DNA of 64,000 bases from Chondrus crispus (Eukaryota; Rhodophyta; Florideophyceae; Gigartinales; Gigartinaceae), in contig NW_005179222.1 of the NCBI RefSeq assembly GCF_000350225.1, forward strand, positions 290,958 through 354,957. Direction: 5' to 3'. The notes beneath the pieces are model-generated. The model saw only the letters and a program-made list of their open reading frames with translations. It had not been told where the DNA came from and searched no databases. The stretch's first letter is position 1. The number at the start of each line of letters is the position of its first letter. This document shows, piece after piece, positions 19,596 through 30,024 of the stretch. The translations under genes were made by a program, and so were the position numbers.

Positions 19596-21680
19596 ATGGA
19601 AAAACAAATCGAAGCTCCTCATTTCGCAGATGTCGATAGATGTCTTCTTACAAACAAATCTATTCTTTCCCTCTCCAAGGCTGACGCAGCTGGCCTTCTC
19701 GAGCGCCGCTCCAACATTTCCGGCTGGTATACCTATTGGTTTTCGCTTAGCGGTTCTCAGCTGCAGTACTTCGAGATCACCCAACGCCAGCGCCGCGGAC
19801 TACTGGCCGGGGTCATCTCACTCTTCCGTCATAAGTTGAGCATTGTCAACTCAATCAAGAGAAGGAGAGAGTTTGAAATCGTCGATGCCGCCGGCAAGGT
19901 CCACGTCCTTCGTGCTGGCTCGGATGCCGAATTGCACTGGTGGGTGCAGCTTATCGACAGCGCTCGTAAAAAGATACCCCCTGCCCAACCGATCAACCCG
20001 TCCTTGAACCTGCGGAGCACACCGGATGTGGGGAGCAGCGTCTTACACGAAGAATACAGCACTTTCGTGGACACGCATCTTGAGGTTAATCATGTGCTTT
20101 GCGTTGTCCACGGCATTGGAGTCAGCTCCGATATTCTGTCTGCAAATTCGCAGTCGATGCGGGAGAGTTACGTAGATATCATGGCCAGGGTCTTTCCTGA
20201 CATCGACTTTCGCGTAGAAGTGCTCGTGATTCATTGGAGGGAGGCGCTCACGAATCTAGACGTACACAAAAAACTGCAGGCTGTGGTACCAATTGCGCCC
20301 GAGCCAGCAGATGCGAACCCGCTGCGACAGTTTATGGTACACCGGATTGTTGATTACGTCTACTACACTCACGACCGGTACCGTCGGCATATCCTGCGGG
20401 AGGTGGCGTCTCAATTGAACACGCAAATCGATAGCTTCCGGAGAAGGAGGCCAGATTTCAATGGGAAGATTAGCATAATGGGCCATTCGTTGGGTGCAGC
20501 TCTGTGTTACGACTTGATGTGTCGCAAAGTGCGAGATGATCAGGTGTTGCTTGCGTCGGAGGGTATGCGTTTGAATTTCGATGCAGATAATCTCTTCTGT
20601 TTTGGGAATCCCCTCGGTACCTTTCTCGGGCTAGATCCGACGATTGGTATGGGATCGAATATGCTTACGCTTCCTTTCAGGATATTTAATGTGTTTAAGT
20701 ATCATGACCCTATTGCAACACGACTAGAACCGCAAATTGATTTCGATATGGTGGATGTATGTCCTGTGACGGTACCGTGCTGGTTTAACATGGGGTTGAG
20801 GGAGAGTACGGCGCAGTGGCTGAGCACGTGGTGGCCCGGGGGTGAGAAGAGAAAATCGGGGGTAGTAGCGACGATGACACCTGAAGAGGGAGAAGCAGCC
20901 GGGCATGGAGAGAGAGCGGAGGAGAACGGAGATGTGGTGGTAGGAGATGGAGTTGAAAGAAGGTCCCTTCGGTTGGAGAACGGGACATCATCGCGGAGGA
21001 AATCATATGCGGAAGCGGTCGAGTCTGGGCAATCATCACCGAGTAGCGCGTCACGGAGTGAAGGTGATGGTGAGGTTGTTGATGTCTACGAAGCGCGAAC
21101 AGTAGGCCTCGGAGATGGAGGGTCATATGGGGGGACGCCGCGGAAGGGGAGGCATAGGATAAGGGTGCGGCTGGATTACGCGCTGCAAGCGTCATCGACG
21201 ATGGAGGACGTGTCGACGAGCTGGAGCGCGTTGCGAGCGCACACGGAATATTGGAGCAATCGGGATGCGATGCTGCTGATGGTGTCACAAATGATGAAGA
21301 GCTCGTTTGGAATAGGAGACGGGTGGGAGCCTGAGGACGGGGAGTTGACGATAATAGACGCGGACATTCTCAAGCGACAGGAAAAAATGTGGGGAGTACG
21401 CGGGTTTGCTCCGGAGGGGGCAAGGGTGGGACGGACGGAGGAGACGCTGGAAGAGGTGGTTCGACAAATGGTGGAGAAGATGGTGGATGAGGCGGTGGCT
21501 ACGCATGAGCTGATGAAAGTGCATCCGCAGCTACGGATTCGACGGGGTGGGGTGACGAGCAAGACGCCAATGGGGAGTCGGGAGGGGCTGGGGAGGGAGC
21601 CGAGTGGTTCGCCGAGAAGCGGCGGATGGGCTTCTTACCTGCGGAGTGGGTGGTTTGGCAGTGATAACAAGGAGGGATAG
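19596..21680 (+). CDS. PH-domain and DDHD-domain phospholipase (PA-PLA1 type)
   Basis: A single-exon protein of 694 residues starting at an ATG. Residues ~40-125 look like a PH domain (GWYTYWFSLSGSQLQYFEI ... DAELHWWVQLI), which binds phosphoinositides. Residues ~160-375 are an alpha/beta hydrolase: VLCVVHGIG, then the nucleophile Ser ~298 in IMGHSLGAAL, then LFCFGNPLGTFLGL and FNVFKYHDPIATRLEP, matching the DDHD domain. The family hydrolyses phosphatidic acid and other phospholipids at sn-1 and acts on ER/Golgi membranes. A low-complexity acidic linker (~430-530) precedes a helical C-terminus. No signal peptide is seen. The N-terminal PH domain is less usual than the WWE or SAM domains of animal DDHD proteins. 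Confidence 0.85.
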   Translation: MEKQIEAPHFADVDRCLLTNKSILSLSKADAAGLLERRSNISGWYTYWFSLSGSQLQYFEITQRQRRGLLAGVISLFRHKLSIVNSIKRRREFEIVDAAGKVHVLRAGSDAELHWWVQLIDSARKKIPPAQPINPSLNLRSTPDVGSSVLHEEYSTFVDTHLEVNHVLCVVHGIGVSSDILSANSQSMRESYVDIMARVFPDIDFRVEVLVIHWREALTNLDVHKKLQAVVPIAPEPADANPLRQFMVHRIVDYVYYTHDRYRRHILREVASQLNTQIDSFRRRRPDFNGKISIMGHSLGAALCYDLMCRKVRDDQVLLASEGMRLNFDADNLFCFGNPLGTFLGLDPTIGMGSNMLTLPFRIFNVFKYHDPIATRLEPQIDFDMVDVCPVTVPCWFNMGLRESTAQWLSTWWPGGEKRKSGVVATMTPEEGEAAGHGERAEENGDVVVGDGVERRSLRLENGTSSRRKSYAEAVESGQSSPSSASRSEGDGEVVDVYEARTVGLGDGGSYGGTPRKGRHRIRVRLDYALQASSTMEDVSTSWSALRAHTEYWSNRDAMLLMVSQMMKSSFGIGDGWEPEDGELTIIDADILKRQEKMWGVRGFAPEGARVGRTEETLEEVVRQMVEKMVDEAVATHELMKVHPQLRIRRGGVTSKTPMGSREGLGREPSGSPRSGGWASYLRSGWFGSDNKEG

Positions 21681-22367
21681 AGTGGCCTGCCTGCTGACGT
21701 CGTATATAGTGTAGTTGGAACTGGAGGAGGATGTTAGGAGGTAGAATGCATATACTAATTTGCTAATTTGAACGGTAAAAGGATGCCGGTACTTTTGAAA
21801 CTCAAGGCGTCTATTAGTACTGCGTACGGTGGCAGTACGTACATTGGCGTATTGGGCGCTCTTTTGATACATGATGCTGGAGTGAGGCGCCACTTTTGAT
21901 CCTTCGGATATAAGAAGACAGACCTCGGGAAGATCGCGGGGCTTCAACGGCATTGAAGTTCTCTTACGCACTTACATGTCCTTCAATTCCTTACACTACT
22001 TTACAGTGGCAGGTGACAAGCAGAGTGCACGTTGAGTGGCTGGTGCTTCTCTCGCCACAATGGCATCTGCTTCAGATTGGCTCTCATCTGACCAATTCCT
22101 TTCACACTGAGATAAATCTGACATCCAAGGACTTTTACTTGTTTACCATTTGCCAACCAATCTCTATATCCACAATGAAATAGCAATTCGCCTACCTTCC
22201 AGCCCGTCCCGTCCCCCTCACTACTCGTCCCCCCACCCCCTCCCCCCGACCCCACTCTATTGCTCCCTTCGAGTTCCCCATCTACTGAGAACCTTTACTC
22301 AAGCCAGCGGGTCCACACGCCCCCTGCGCTGTCCCCCCACAGCCGCTCCCCCTCTCCTCCTCCCACC
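21681..22367. other. intergenic and pyrimidine-rich leader
   Basis: No gene recognised. From about 22190 the plus strand becomes very C/T-rich up to the ATG at 22368, which fits a 5' leader or core promoter of the FBPase-like gene. Confidence 0.5.
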
Positions 22368-23618
22368 ATGCCTGCCCCAGACACCAAGCCGTCGAACGGC
22401 GGCGGTACGACCGGCACCACCCTGACCCAGTATCTGCTCTCTGTCGCGAAGGAGCGTATCAACGCTCTAGAAGGCGAGGTTCGTCACTCGGCTCCCTCGT
22501 CCCTCTCCGGCCCGGCAGCCGCCTCGAAAGATGGCGTGCAAGACCTCATCACCCTTCTCCAGTCCATCACACTGGCCGTCAAGCGCGTTGAAGCCCTTGT
22601 ACGCTCGGCTGGCATTCCTGGCGACGGTAACGTCTCCGCCCCGCCCGCTGCCCCTGCAGATCATGCCCGCTCGCTCTCCAAGGAGCTCAACACTCGCGCC
22701 AACGAGATTTGGATCAACGCCCTGCTCTACAGCCAGAAGAGCTGCGTCCTCGTCAGCGAGGAGCTCCCGGACCCCGTCATTATTCAGGAGGATATGCAAG
22801 GGAAATATGCTGTCGTCTTTGATCCGCTCACGGGCTTGTCGGATCCGCCGGCTCAGAACATGGGCGCCATTTTTGGCATCTTTCGACAGCTCACCGGTAC
22901 TACTCCGGGCTTGGCCGACGTTATGCAACCGGCTAGAAATTTGGTCGCTGCTGGATATGCGCTCTATGGCTCTTGCACCGTTCTTATGTTTTCTGTGGGC
23001 CATGGCGTTCAACAGTTTACTCTGGATCCGAGTTTGAACGAGTTTATTCTAACCACAAAGGATGTCACAATTCCTTTCTCGGGTGCTATTTACTCGATCA
23101 ATGAAGGCTATACATCTGAGTACGACCGGGAGACCCAGGAAATGCTCAAGTGTCTAAAGGCTGAGAGTACCATTGATGGACGTCCAAGAACATGCAGGTA
23201 TGTTGGCTCCATGGTCGCCGACATACATCGCACTTTTCTGAAGGGCGGTATCTTCATGTACCCGCCACACACGCGCGGTTTCCCGAACGGCAGACTCAAG
23301 TTGTTGTATGAGGCGGGGCCGATGGCCTATCTAGTCACGCAAGCGCATGGCCAGGCCAGCACAGGGACGGAGCATATTATTGATATCGTCCCCGATTCAA
23401 TCCATACTCGCGTTCCTGTCTTCCTGGGAAGTGAGGATGACGTCAATCTTGCTACTGGTTTCTATAAGAAGGCACCTTGGGGAAGAAATGATCAAGATCC
23501 TATGTTCATGCTACGCCGCACCCTCAGTATGGAAGAAAACAGAAAGAAATCCCAGGCCGAAGGCGATCAGCCATCAGAGGTTGTTGATGATGGAATCATG
23601 TGTTTCCATATTGGATAA
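22368..23618 (+). CDS. fructose-1,6-bisphosphatase-like protein, altered metal site
   Basis: 416 residues from the first ATG (context CCACCATGC); the frame is open upstream only with non-ATG codons. Class I FBPase hallmarks are present: VSEELPDPV (paired Glu metal ligands), GSCTVLMFSVGHGV, SINEGY, RYVGSMVADIHR, the signature GRLKLLYEAGPMA with the catalytic-site Lys and Glu, and VFLGSEDDV. The family removes the C1 phosphate of fructose-1,6-bisphosphate in gluconeogenesis or the Calvin cycle. The metal-binding DPLDGSSN motif reads DPLTGLSD, so the second Asp is Thr and the next Ser is Leu. No plastid transit peptide or redox-loop cysteines stand out. It could be a low-activity or regulatory paralogue. 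Confidence 0.85.
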   Translation: MPAPDTKPSNGGGTTGTTLTQYLLSVAKERINALEGEVRHSAPSSLSGPAAASKDGVQDLITLLQSITLAVKRVEALVRSAGIPGDGNVSAPPAAPADHARSLSKELNTRANEIWINALLYSQKSCVLVSEELPDPVIIQEDMQGKYAVVFDPLTGLSDPPAQNMGAIFGIFRQLTGTTPGLADVMQPARNLVAAGYALYGSCTVLMFSVGHGVQQFTLDPSLNEFILTTKDVTIPFSGAIYSINEGYTSEYDRETQEMLKCLKAESTIDGRPRTCRYVGSMVADIHRTFLKGGIFMYPPHTRGFPNGRLKLLYEAGPMAYLVTQAHGQASTGTEHIIDIVPDSIHTRVPVFLGSEDDVNLATGFYKKAPWGRNDQDPMFMLRRTLSMEENRKKSQAEGDQPSEVVDDGIMCFHIG

Positions 23619-23793
23619 TCTCTGCCTGTAGCATGTGGATTTAGTAAATAACCTGCTTCACAGCGTTAAAGCTGGGAACAATACCGCTCTCGTCATGTAG
23701 CATTGTTGAAATGTATGTCCCTAGTTAGTGGTGCGCGAATATACTGTTGAAAAATGTGGTACGGGCACAGATACGACTTCCGAAGTAGCACGC

Positions 23794-25608
23794 CTAACCC
23801 AATTCGTTATCGTATCGAAGCAAGATACTCTCGTCAAATGTCCGCGGAGACAGTGGGGCGCGAACCTCTCGAGGTGGAAGGTCCAGTGCAGCGAATGCCT
23901 TAGTGTAGCTGCTCGGGAAGTGCGAGCTCACGCACCCAGGTGTGATGAGAATTCTTCGGAATAATCTTGGACGTACAACATAGCTAGCGTACCGAGCATC
24001 TGGAATGTATGCTTGCCCTAGGAATTCTTCCTCCCGCCCTGGAGATATTGCGTCCGCCTTTTCCGTGTCTAGGTCGTGTATCAACCAATGAATTCCGTGG
24101 TGCGTCGGGATAAAGAGTTGCTCCACTTGCTTCTCGCGGGGGTCGCGAGATTGTCGTTGATGCCTGAGAAGCAGTTTTTCTAGTCTCTCAACTCTTCGGG
24201 ATTCTACTAATTGTTTCTTCTCAGGGACGGTCAACTGCAGCTCATCGATTCTTTCCATTTCTAGAGCCAAATTTCTTGCCGAAGCAAGGCAAAGTTTGGC
24301 CACTAAATCATGGTGGTGAACGAAACATTCGAGGGCATCGCTCCATTCCGAATCCACGCGATGCATCGGTCCAAACACTGGACATGGAGCAATCGCGTAG
24401 CACTTCACATCTGTGAAGCCGTTCATTAGAAGCACCTTAGTCAACAGGATGGCGACGCCGGCGCCGAGACTATGGCCAGTGACAGCAATGATGTACGATG
24501 GATACTTCGCCAATGCAGAACGTAACGTGGGTAATATGGCTGTGTATAACGACTCTGCAGCTCGTTTCATGCCACCATGCGCGTATCCGCCTGCAAAAGG
24601 CTCGTTGTCACACAGCAAATCTGTGATAATGTCGCTAATCGAATTCGTGCCTCGAATCGCGACCACAATGGACTTTTCTCTTTCGTCGACAGCAACAAAG
24701 TGGCGGGGTGCTCTAATTCCTTCGCCATCCAGTTTGGAGACAAGGATCTGATCCGGTCGTAGCCTTAACATATATTGTGCGACGTCCACTCCGCGAGTCC
24801 CATGTGTCATGAAATTAAAGGAAGGATCCATGACTCCCAACAGTTTCAAAAGCATAAAGCCGTACGTCGACAACGCGTAGTCCATATAGTAACGTCCCAG
24901 AACAAGTACATCAGTCTGACTTGGAGATTTTCTAGTAGCGGTTATCAAATGGCTCTCGGAACATGAGTCGTGCAAGATTCTCAAGAGAGAAGTGTCCAGA
25001 AATATGTGTTTTGACGAGTGTGGACCACGCAGTCCATCCGAGAAAGTCTCGACAATCTTGCCCACTGCTTGAATGGCATCTAACCAGGCCATGTGGTCTG
25101 TATGAGCTTTCGCGGCCCGCTTGCCCTCCTCTTCGCCCCGGCGTCGAGTATGTCGCAACCCGACGGAAACCAGAAGTTGACCTATGACAACAGTGACACA
25201 CCCGCCCAAGAGGGTGGTACTGCGTGCGAATCCAGCCTTTTTTGAAAGACCGGTGCCTGCTAAGAACGACAAGACACCAACGGCGAAGCGGCCGGGGAGA
25301 AGGAGTACAGGGAGCCAGGAGAAGCGACCGCGGCGTTCCGGTCGGATGGGCTCGAATGCTGATTCATCCCCTTGGTCGATAAATGTGACAACAGAGTGAT
25401 CTGCATGAACGGTTCTTTGAGACTGGCCTTGCTGAGGATTGGGAGACAGCGAGGGTGAGTATGGATAAGATGGTGTATTGAGAAGAGGAGCCAATTCGTA
25501 CGGCAACATTTGTTCAGGCAACTGAATTTCATCGTCGCTCACATCTCTAGTCTGATAGTCGTGCTGGGACGTGTTGGGTACAGCTTCTCCTGACGGGTCT
25601 TGAACCAT
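23794..25608 (-). CDS. sn-1 diacylglycerol lipase-like membrane protein (lipase class 3)
   Basis: 604 residues from the ATG at 25608; the codon at 25662 is GTG. Residues ~98-121 and ~130-150 are two hydrophobic membrane segments, followed by a lipase-3 domain: HFVAVDEREKSIVVAIRGT, then GGYAHGGM, then the nucleophile Ser ~381 in AVTGHSLGAGVAIL, then CYAIAPCPVF and an Asp in VHHHDLVAKL. GIHWLIHD near residue 520 may hold the catalytic His. The family hydrolyses diacylglycerol at sn-1 to monoacylglycerol, at membranes. Animal enzymes have four membrane segments; here only two are seen. It ends tail to tail with the FBPase-like gene, with 175 bases between the stop codons. Confidence 0.85.
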   Translation of the reverse strand: MVQDPSGEAVPNTSQHDYQTRDVSDDEIQLPEQMLPYELAPLLNTPSYPYSPSLSPNPQQGQSQRTVHADHSVVTFIDQGDESAFEPIRPERRGRFSWLPVLLLPGRFAVGVLSFLAGTGLSKKAGFARSTTLLGGCVTVVIGQLLVSVGLRHTRRRGEEEGKRAAKAHTDHMAWLDAIQAVGKIVETFSDGLRGPHSSKHIFLDTSLLRILHDSCSESHLITATRKSPSQTDVLVLGRYYMDYALSTYGFMLLKLLGVMDPSFNFMTHGTRGVDVAQYMLRLRPDQILVSKLDGEGIRAPRHFVAVDEREKSIVVAIRGTNSISDIITDLLCDNEPFAGGYAHGGMKRAAESLYTAILPTLRSALAKYPSYIIAVTGHSLGAGVAILLTKVLLMNGFTDVKCYAIAPCPVFGPMHRVDSEWSDALECFVHHHDLVAKLCLASARNLALEMERIDELQLTVPEKKQLVESRRVERLEKLLLRHQRQSRDPREKQVEQLFIPTHHGIHWLIHDLDTEKADAISPGREEEFLGQAYIPDARYASYVVRPRLFRRILITPGCVSSHFPSSYTKAFAALDLPPREVRAPLSPRTFDESILLRYDNELG

Positions 25609-26878
25609 GCCCAAAATGCTTAATGACTTGGAAAACACGAGCGGGTCACTACAGTCTGTCACAGGTGTTTGAGGATGTGAAAGTAAGTAGTGTCATCGAG
25701 GGGAATGATTGTGAGGGAGCCCTACTCCACATAGAGGAACAAAGAAAGGACTTGGTCTACGACTGGCGCATAGACTGCCTGCAATGAAGGGGTTGTCCCA
25801 GAGATGACTGCACAGGGCATGCCAATGGTTCGATAAGGCCCTCCAAATCTCACCAGGGGGAGAGAAGACTTGTTGACCTGATGTACACGTGTTAATGGGG
25901 CCATCAACTCGCTCCGGATGGCGACACTGTCAGCGCGATGTCAGGCCGACAGAATCGGTAGGTCCAGAAAAGAGCTTCTTCGATTTATGAAACGAGTCGC
26001 GGGCTGCTGTCTTTTAATTCATATATTTTTGTCGTTAAGGGGGCATGTGGTACAGACTGTTCAGTTCTAGAGAGGCAAAGAACTCTTTAGATAGACGTTG
26101 TAGACACAATAAAACAAAATAAACGCGCAGGAACTCTCGTGAATGGTCGCTTCTCAATTGTGAGTGCTCTTGAGAAAGCCTTGTTCGTATTCAAATCATC
26201 TCGAAAACGATCAAAATCTCTCTACATCAAGTACGTGCATTTTCCGCAACTCGAAAAGCATTAAGCTTTGTACAGCACATCAAGTCCCAGCTTCACTCCA
26301 CGGACCGGTCTTCGAGATTGCTGCATTGGGTTCCTAGTGTTCCTGAAGAAAGTTTTTTTTAATCCTTTCTTCAAGAATTAGCGATGACGATAGAAAGGCA
26401 ACCATTCTTGTTTTTGACCATCCACACCCACACCGCATCCACAATTTCGCTTGAGAAGTGCTGTGGCGCACCAATACTGTACAGAACTGTACCCCTCATT
26501 GGATTTACATTGCAGGAAATATAAAATACAATTGGAAATTTGATATTTGGGACAGAAACCCGCACACGTTTGATGTATCCGTCCACTCTTACGAGATGCC
26601 CAGCAAGCAGTGTGTACTGGCTTAGTACACACCATTCAAGCTCGTGTGAGGCCTGCCACCTGCACCAGTCCTGTCCCTCATGAAGTAGTTAAAAAAGTAC
26701 ACGAGGTGACGCTAGACCGACCATTCGGCCGTAACATGCATTTCAATCGCAGGCTACGTTCGAAAGTCTCTTCTATCGCAAAGCCATTTCTGCTAGGAAA
26801 TCCATTTTGACCCCGTGCCTATCGACCATTCCGACAGCACCCCTTTCTTTCAAATTCAGGCAAACCGCCAAAGGAGAG
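25609..26878. other. intergenic
   Basis: A divergent promoter region between the lipase (minus) and the GST-like gene (plus). No RNA gene or supported ORF was found. Confidence 0.5.
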
Positions 26879-27766
26879 ATGAAGATGGCCAAATCACAGA
26901 GCTCAACATCAACCAGTTCGCCCTCTTCTGTTTCGAACAAGGAACAAATCCCATCGCAAGAATCTGCCAAGTCGCTAGGGACTCTCTGGACAATGCGACG
27001 CTCTCCGTTCTCTTCATCTGTTAAGGTAGTTGTCCACTTGTCTGGTCGTTCAGTCGACGAAGTACCATTCGTCCCTCTCCTTTCCTACTTCCCTTTTTTC
27101 TTCCGTTTCGGCATGTCTTCCTTCCGTACCAAGCTGACTGCCCCAATATTCAAAACAAACGCATCTTCAGCCTCCTATATTCGCGACTCTGTGGCGATTT
27201 CGTCATACGTGGATGGGCATCGTGAAAGCAAACGACAAACCCTGTTTCCTCCGGACCAACATACTTCTATTATTCGATTCAATGAGCATGCAACCGCTCT
27301 ATCTTCCTTCATGCGCAACGTTCTTGTGAAGAAGCTGACCGACAAGCCAGAAATCGCCCAAGAGACTTACATGCCACGCCCATTGCGAGGCTGGTTCTTC
27401 TCGGGCCTGCTTGTAAGATTTGCTCTCTGGCTTTTTGCCAAAAAGTACGCACATGAAAGTGCGGCTGCAACTCGGGCTCGTGCCAGGCAGGGGCTCGAGG
27501 AAACGAGAAGGGCACTCGAATTATCGAAAGCAACGCATTTGAGATATTTGTGTGGTGACACTCTCACGTATGCTGATATTGTAATGGCGGAGAGCTTGTT
27601 CTTCGATGTGGACAGGCACATCAGGTTTGCTGATTTGTACAGGGACGATGAATTTGCCGAAAGTTTCCCAGACCTCATTGCATGGGCAGCGGTAGTCCGA
27701 AGAACTCATTATCCCGAGCTCACGCATGGCAGGAGACGACCGCGACCATTAAAAACCTTCACATGA
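26879..27766 (+). CDS. glutathione S-transferase-like protein
   Basis: 295 residues from the ATG at 26879; the open frame begins further up at a non-ATG codon. An N-terminal thioredoxin-like half is suggested by TMRRSPFSSSVKVVVHLSG, which fits the first strand-helix of GSTs, and by SYIRDSVAISSYVDGH, the usual Asp-Ser glutathione-contact region. The C-terminal all-helical GST domain follows: YLCGDTLTYADIVMAESLFF, then FPDLIAWAAVVRR. The family conjugates or reduces substrates with glutathione in the cytosol. A hydrophobic stretch around residues 65-80 (VPLLSYFPFFF) is unusual. The subfamily cannot be named from sequence alone. Confidence 0.72.
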   Translation: MKMAKSQSSTSTSSPSSVSNKEQIPSQESAKSLGTLWTMRRSPFSSSVKVVVHLSGRSVDEVPFVPLLSYFPFFFRFGMSSFRTKLTAPIFKTNASSASYIRDSVAISSYVDGHRESKRQTLFPPDQHTSIIRFNEHATALSSFMRNVLVKKLTDKPEIAQETYMPRPLRGWFFSGLLVRFALWLFAKKYAHESAAATRARARQGLEETRRALELSKATHLRYLCGDTLTYADIVMAESLFFDVDRHIRFADLYRDDEFAESFPDLIAWAAVVRRTHYPELTHGRRRPRPLKTFT

Positions 27767-29730
27767 GTGAAGTGTGCTCGGGTACTGCCGATGGGTAGCA
27801 GAAGTGAGGTGCCCCTCTTCATTTTGACTAACAGGGGATACTCTCACTTTCCATGAGAAGCACAAGGTTGTATTCTACGCTTTCATTCTTGAAAATGCAA
27901 GACCATGCTCTCAGTAACAGCTTCTTCGGAGCCTTTACAGGGTTCGTAAGGTTTATACGACCCTGCTTTATATGAGCGAAAGGGGCAGCGTAAGTTTACT
28001 CGAGATTTATTGGTATGAAAGTACCCCCTGCTTCTGAATTGATAGAAACAAGAGTAGTTATCTAGATACGAGAAGCAAAATTTCGCTATCCTTTTAGAAC
28101 AGTTTCTCCGAAGCGTATGAACCAGGGCAGGTTCTATACTTTATTATATGGGGTTATTGGTATATGGTTGTAAAATTACTAATACTCCCTTCTTATACAT
28201 AGCATATTGGTTCTTGTGAAAAGCCATATGAACTCAATGCTGCAGAAGCGCCGTTACGGGATAGGAACTGATCTTCATTCTAGGTTGACTTGACAACCTT
28301 CCTTATGTTGGCTGCCTATCATTTCTCCAGAAAGACTTCGAAATTTAAAGCTTTCTTTGACACCTTCGACACCTCCCTGCAGTACTAAGCTCTTTAGCGA
28401 CCCTTCAATGTCGTCGAGAATGAAGTGAGGCCGTTGCACTATTTCCGTACGGGAACAGGGGGAACCGCCATGCTGTATCAGGTGGCTCGCAGGAAATGAT
28501 TCTAAAAGCGCACCTTGCGAAGAAAATCGTTTCCCCTTTTCCCCGCCAATAAGGTACCCTTTAGAGTACTGTAAATAGTACCCAACGGGCATGTATAGTA
28601 CAGTACGAAAGCAGGTGCTGGCAGAACTGGATGGAAAGGCGCATTGTTGTTCTGAAACGAATTCTCGTGAGGCAGCTAGAATTCTGCTGCAGGTAAAGTA
28701 AATACTGTATACAAATAGGGAGCACACCAGCAGGGTTTATCCGCAGTGCATGCACACCCGTGATGCTGTATGTGGCTCATCAGAGTCAACGTGGCCCCAA
28801 TCTAGCTATGAAGCTTTCGTGGCTCTTTCACATGAACTCGAAGTGCGGGTAAACGAACAGCGTTCTAGAAACAAGCATGACATCCGCTTTGCGTGTCTGC
28901 ACATGTCAGGGAATGCAGGCTCCCCCTCTGAATAGCGGATTTCACTTGAAACTGCTCGTCCTTTCATACCGTATGCAATATCTATCGCAATGCTGAAGCG
29001 TACAGTATAGATATCTGCGCGATAGATTCCTTTGAATGCTGAGACAACGCAAGTTTCGGTCCTCAAGACTGTATTGTTTACAACTTTGGATTTAACAATG
29101 TGTTTGCAGCTGAAAGAGAGAATCTGTGCGAGAATCTGTTCAAGAATGTAACGCAAAAAGCGGACAAGATGATGCGAAAAGGACGTTTGCCAACCTTAGA
29201 ATTGGTGTGCATTATGCCCGCACATATGTTTATGCATGTACCTTCTGGAGCTGTACTATACATAAAACTATTTCGTTTCAATGCGTTTGAAGAATGACGC
29301 AGCCCACAGCACATATTTGCGCTACAAAGGCACAAGTGTTCCTCATTTGGCTTACAACGGGATAACGCTTTACGTCGCTACTTAGTCCTTTTCGGGATAC
29401 AGCAGAAACCAAAGGACTATGCTGCATTCCGAGAGTTTCACATTGCGATACAAGTGGGAAAATTGGATTATAGAGGGTGTAGAAGATCAAAATAGAGCCG
29501 TAGAACGGAAGTCGTGACGGGAGTTACGCTTAGTTTAATATATTAGAAGAGGTAGAATTTTGCGTGTGGGAGTGAGATGTGAACCTACTTGATTCGACGA
29601 AGCGGTGTGGAAAACTGATAGCTCCACGACTGTGGCAGGATTGCACACAAGTGAGTTACTGCGACGTTTGCGGGAGGGTTTCAAAGTGTGATGGTGGCAC
29701 AAAACTTTGTAGAACGGTGGGGTGATGGCC
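27767..29730. other. intergenic, about 2 kb
   Basis: Only short, unconvincing reading frames lie here (longest 150 codons at 28275-28727, minus). The sequence is AT-richer than the flanks. No tRNA-like cloverleaf or repeat was recognised. Confidence 0.5.
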
Positions 29731-30024
29731 TTAGAAGCAGCAGCAACAGCAGCAAAGTACGACCATAACGATGAGGAAGATAGCGGCACCGACGGCGATA
29801 GCGATGATGACACCAGTGGTCAGGCCTGTCTTCTCGGAAATGTCATCAGTGATATCCTCAGCCTCATCGAGGACGTTACGAGCGGAAGTGAGCCATTTGA
29901 AGGATGGAGCAGGTCTGGGGTGGTCGGAGGCGAGGGTAGGCACGGACGGGGTAGGAGCTGCCTCGCAGGCAAGTGCGAGCAGTACGCAGAGGGCAAGGAG
30001 AATGAATCGAGATGAGGCGACCAT
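29731..30024 (-). CDS. small single-pass membrane protein with poly-Cys tail
   Basis: 97 residues from an ATG. Residues 1-22 form a signal peptide (VASSRFILLALCVLLALACEA). Then come a Pro-rich and an acidic ectodomain segment of about 45 residues, a transmembrane helix at ~70-90 (GVIIAIAVGAAIFLIVMVVL), and a tail made only of CCCCCCF. The expected topology is type I, with the Cys cluster facing the cytosol at the membrane, a likely site of palmitoylation or metal binding. No family was recognised. The full set of targeting features makes a chance ORF unlikely. Confidence 0.7.
   Translation of the reverse strand: MVASSRFILLALCVLLALACEAAPTPSVPTLASDHPRPAPSFKWLTSARNVLDEAEDITDDISEKTGLTTGVIIAIAVGAAIFLIVMVVLCCCCCCF

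Noticed and set aside
22260-22367. Upstream extension of the FBPase-like ORF by 36 codons
   Set aside because: It starts at TTG, not ATG, and lies in a pyrimidine-rich leader; the ATG at 22368 has a good context.
25609-25662. Upstream extension of the diacylglycerol lipase ORF
   Set aside because: Starts at GTG; the first ATG is at 25608. A short upstream exon cannot be excluded.
28275-28727. 150-codon minus-strand ORF
   Set aside because: No recognisable motif, atypical composition and no supporting context; probably chance.
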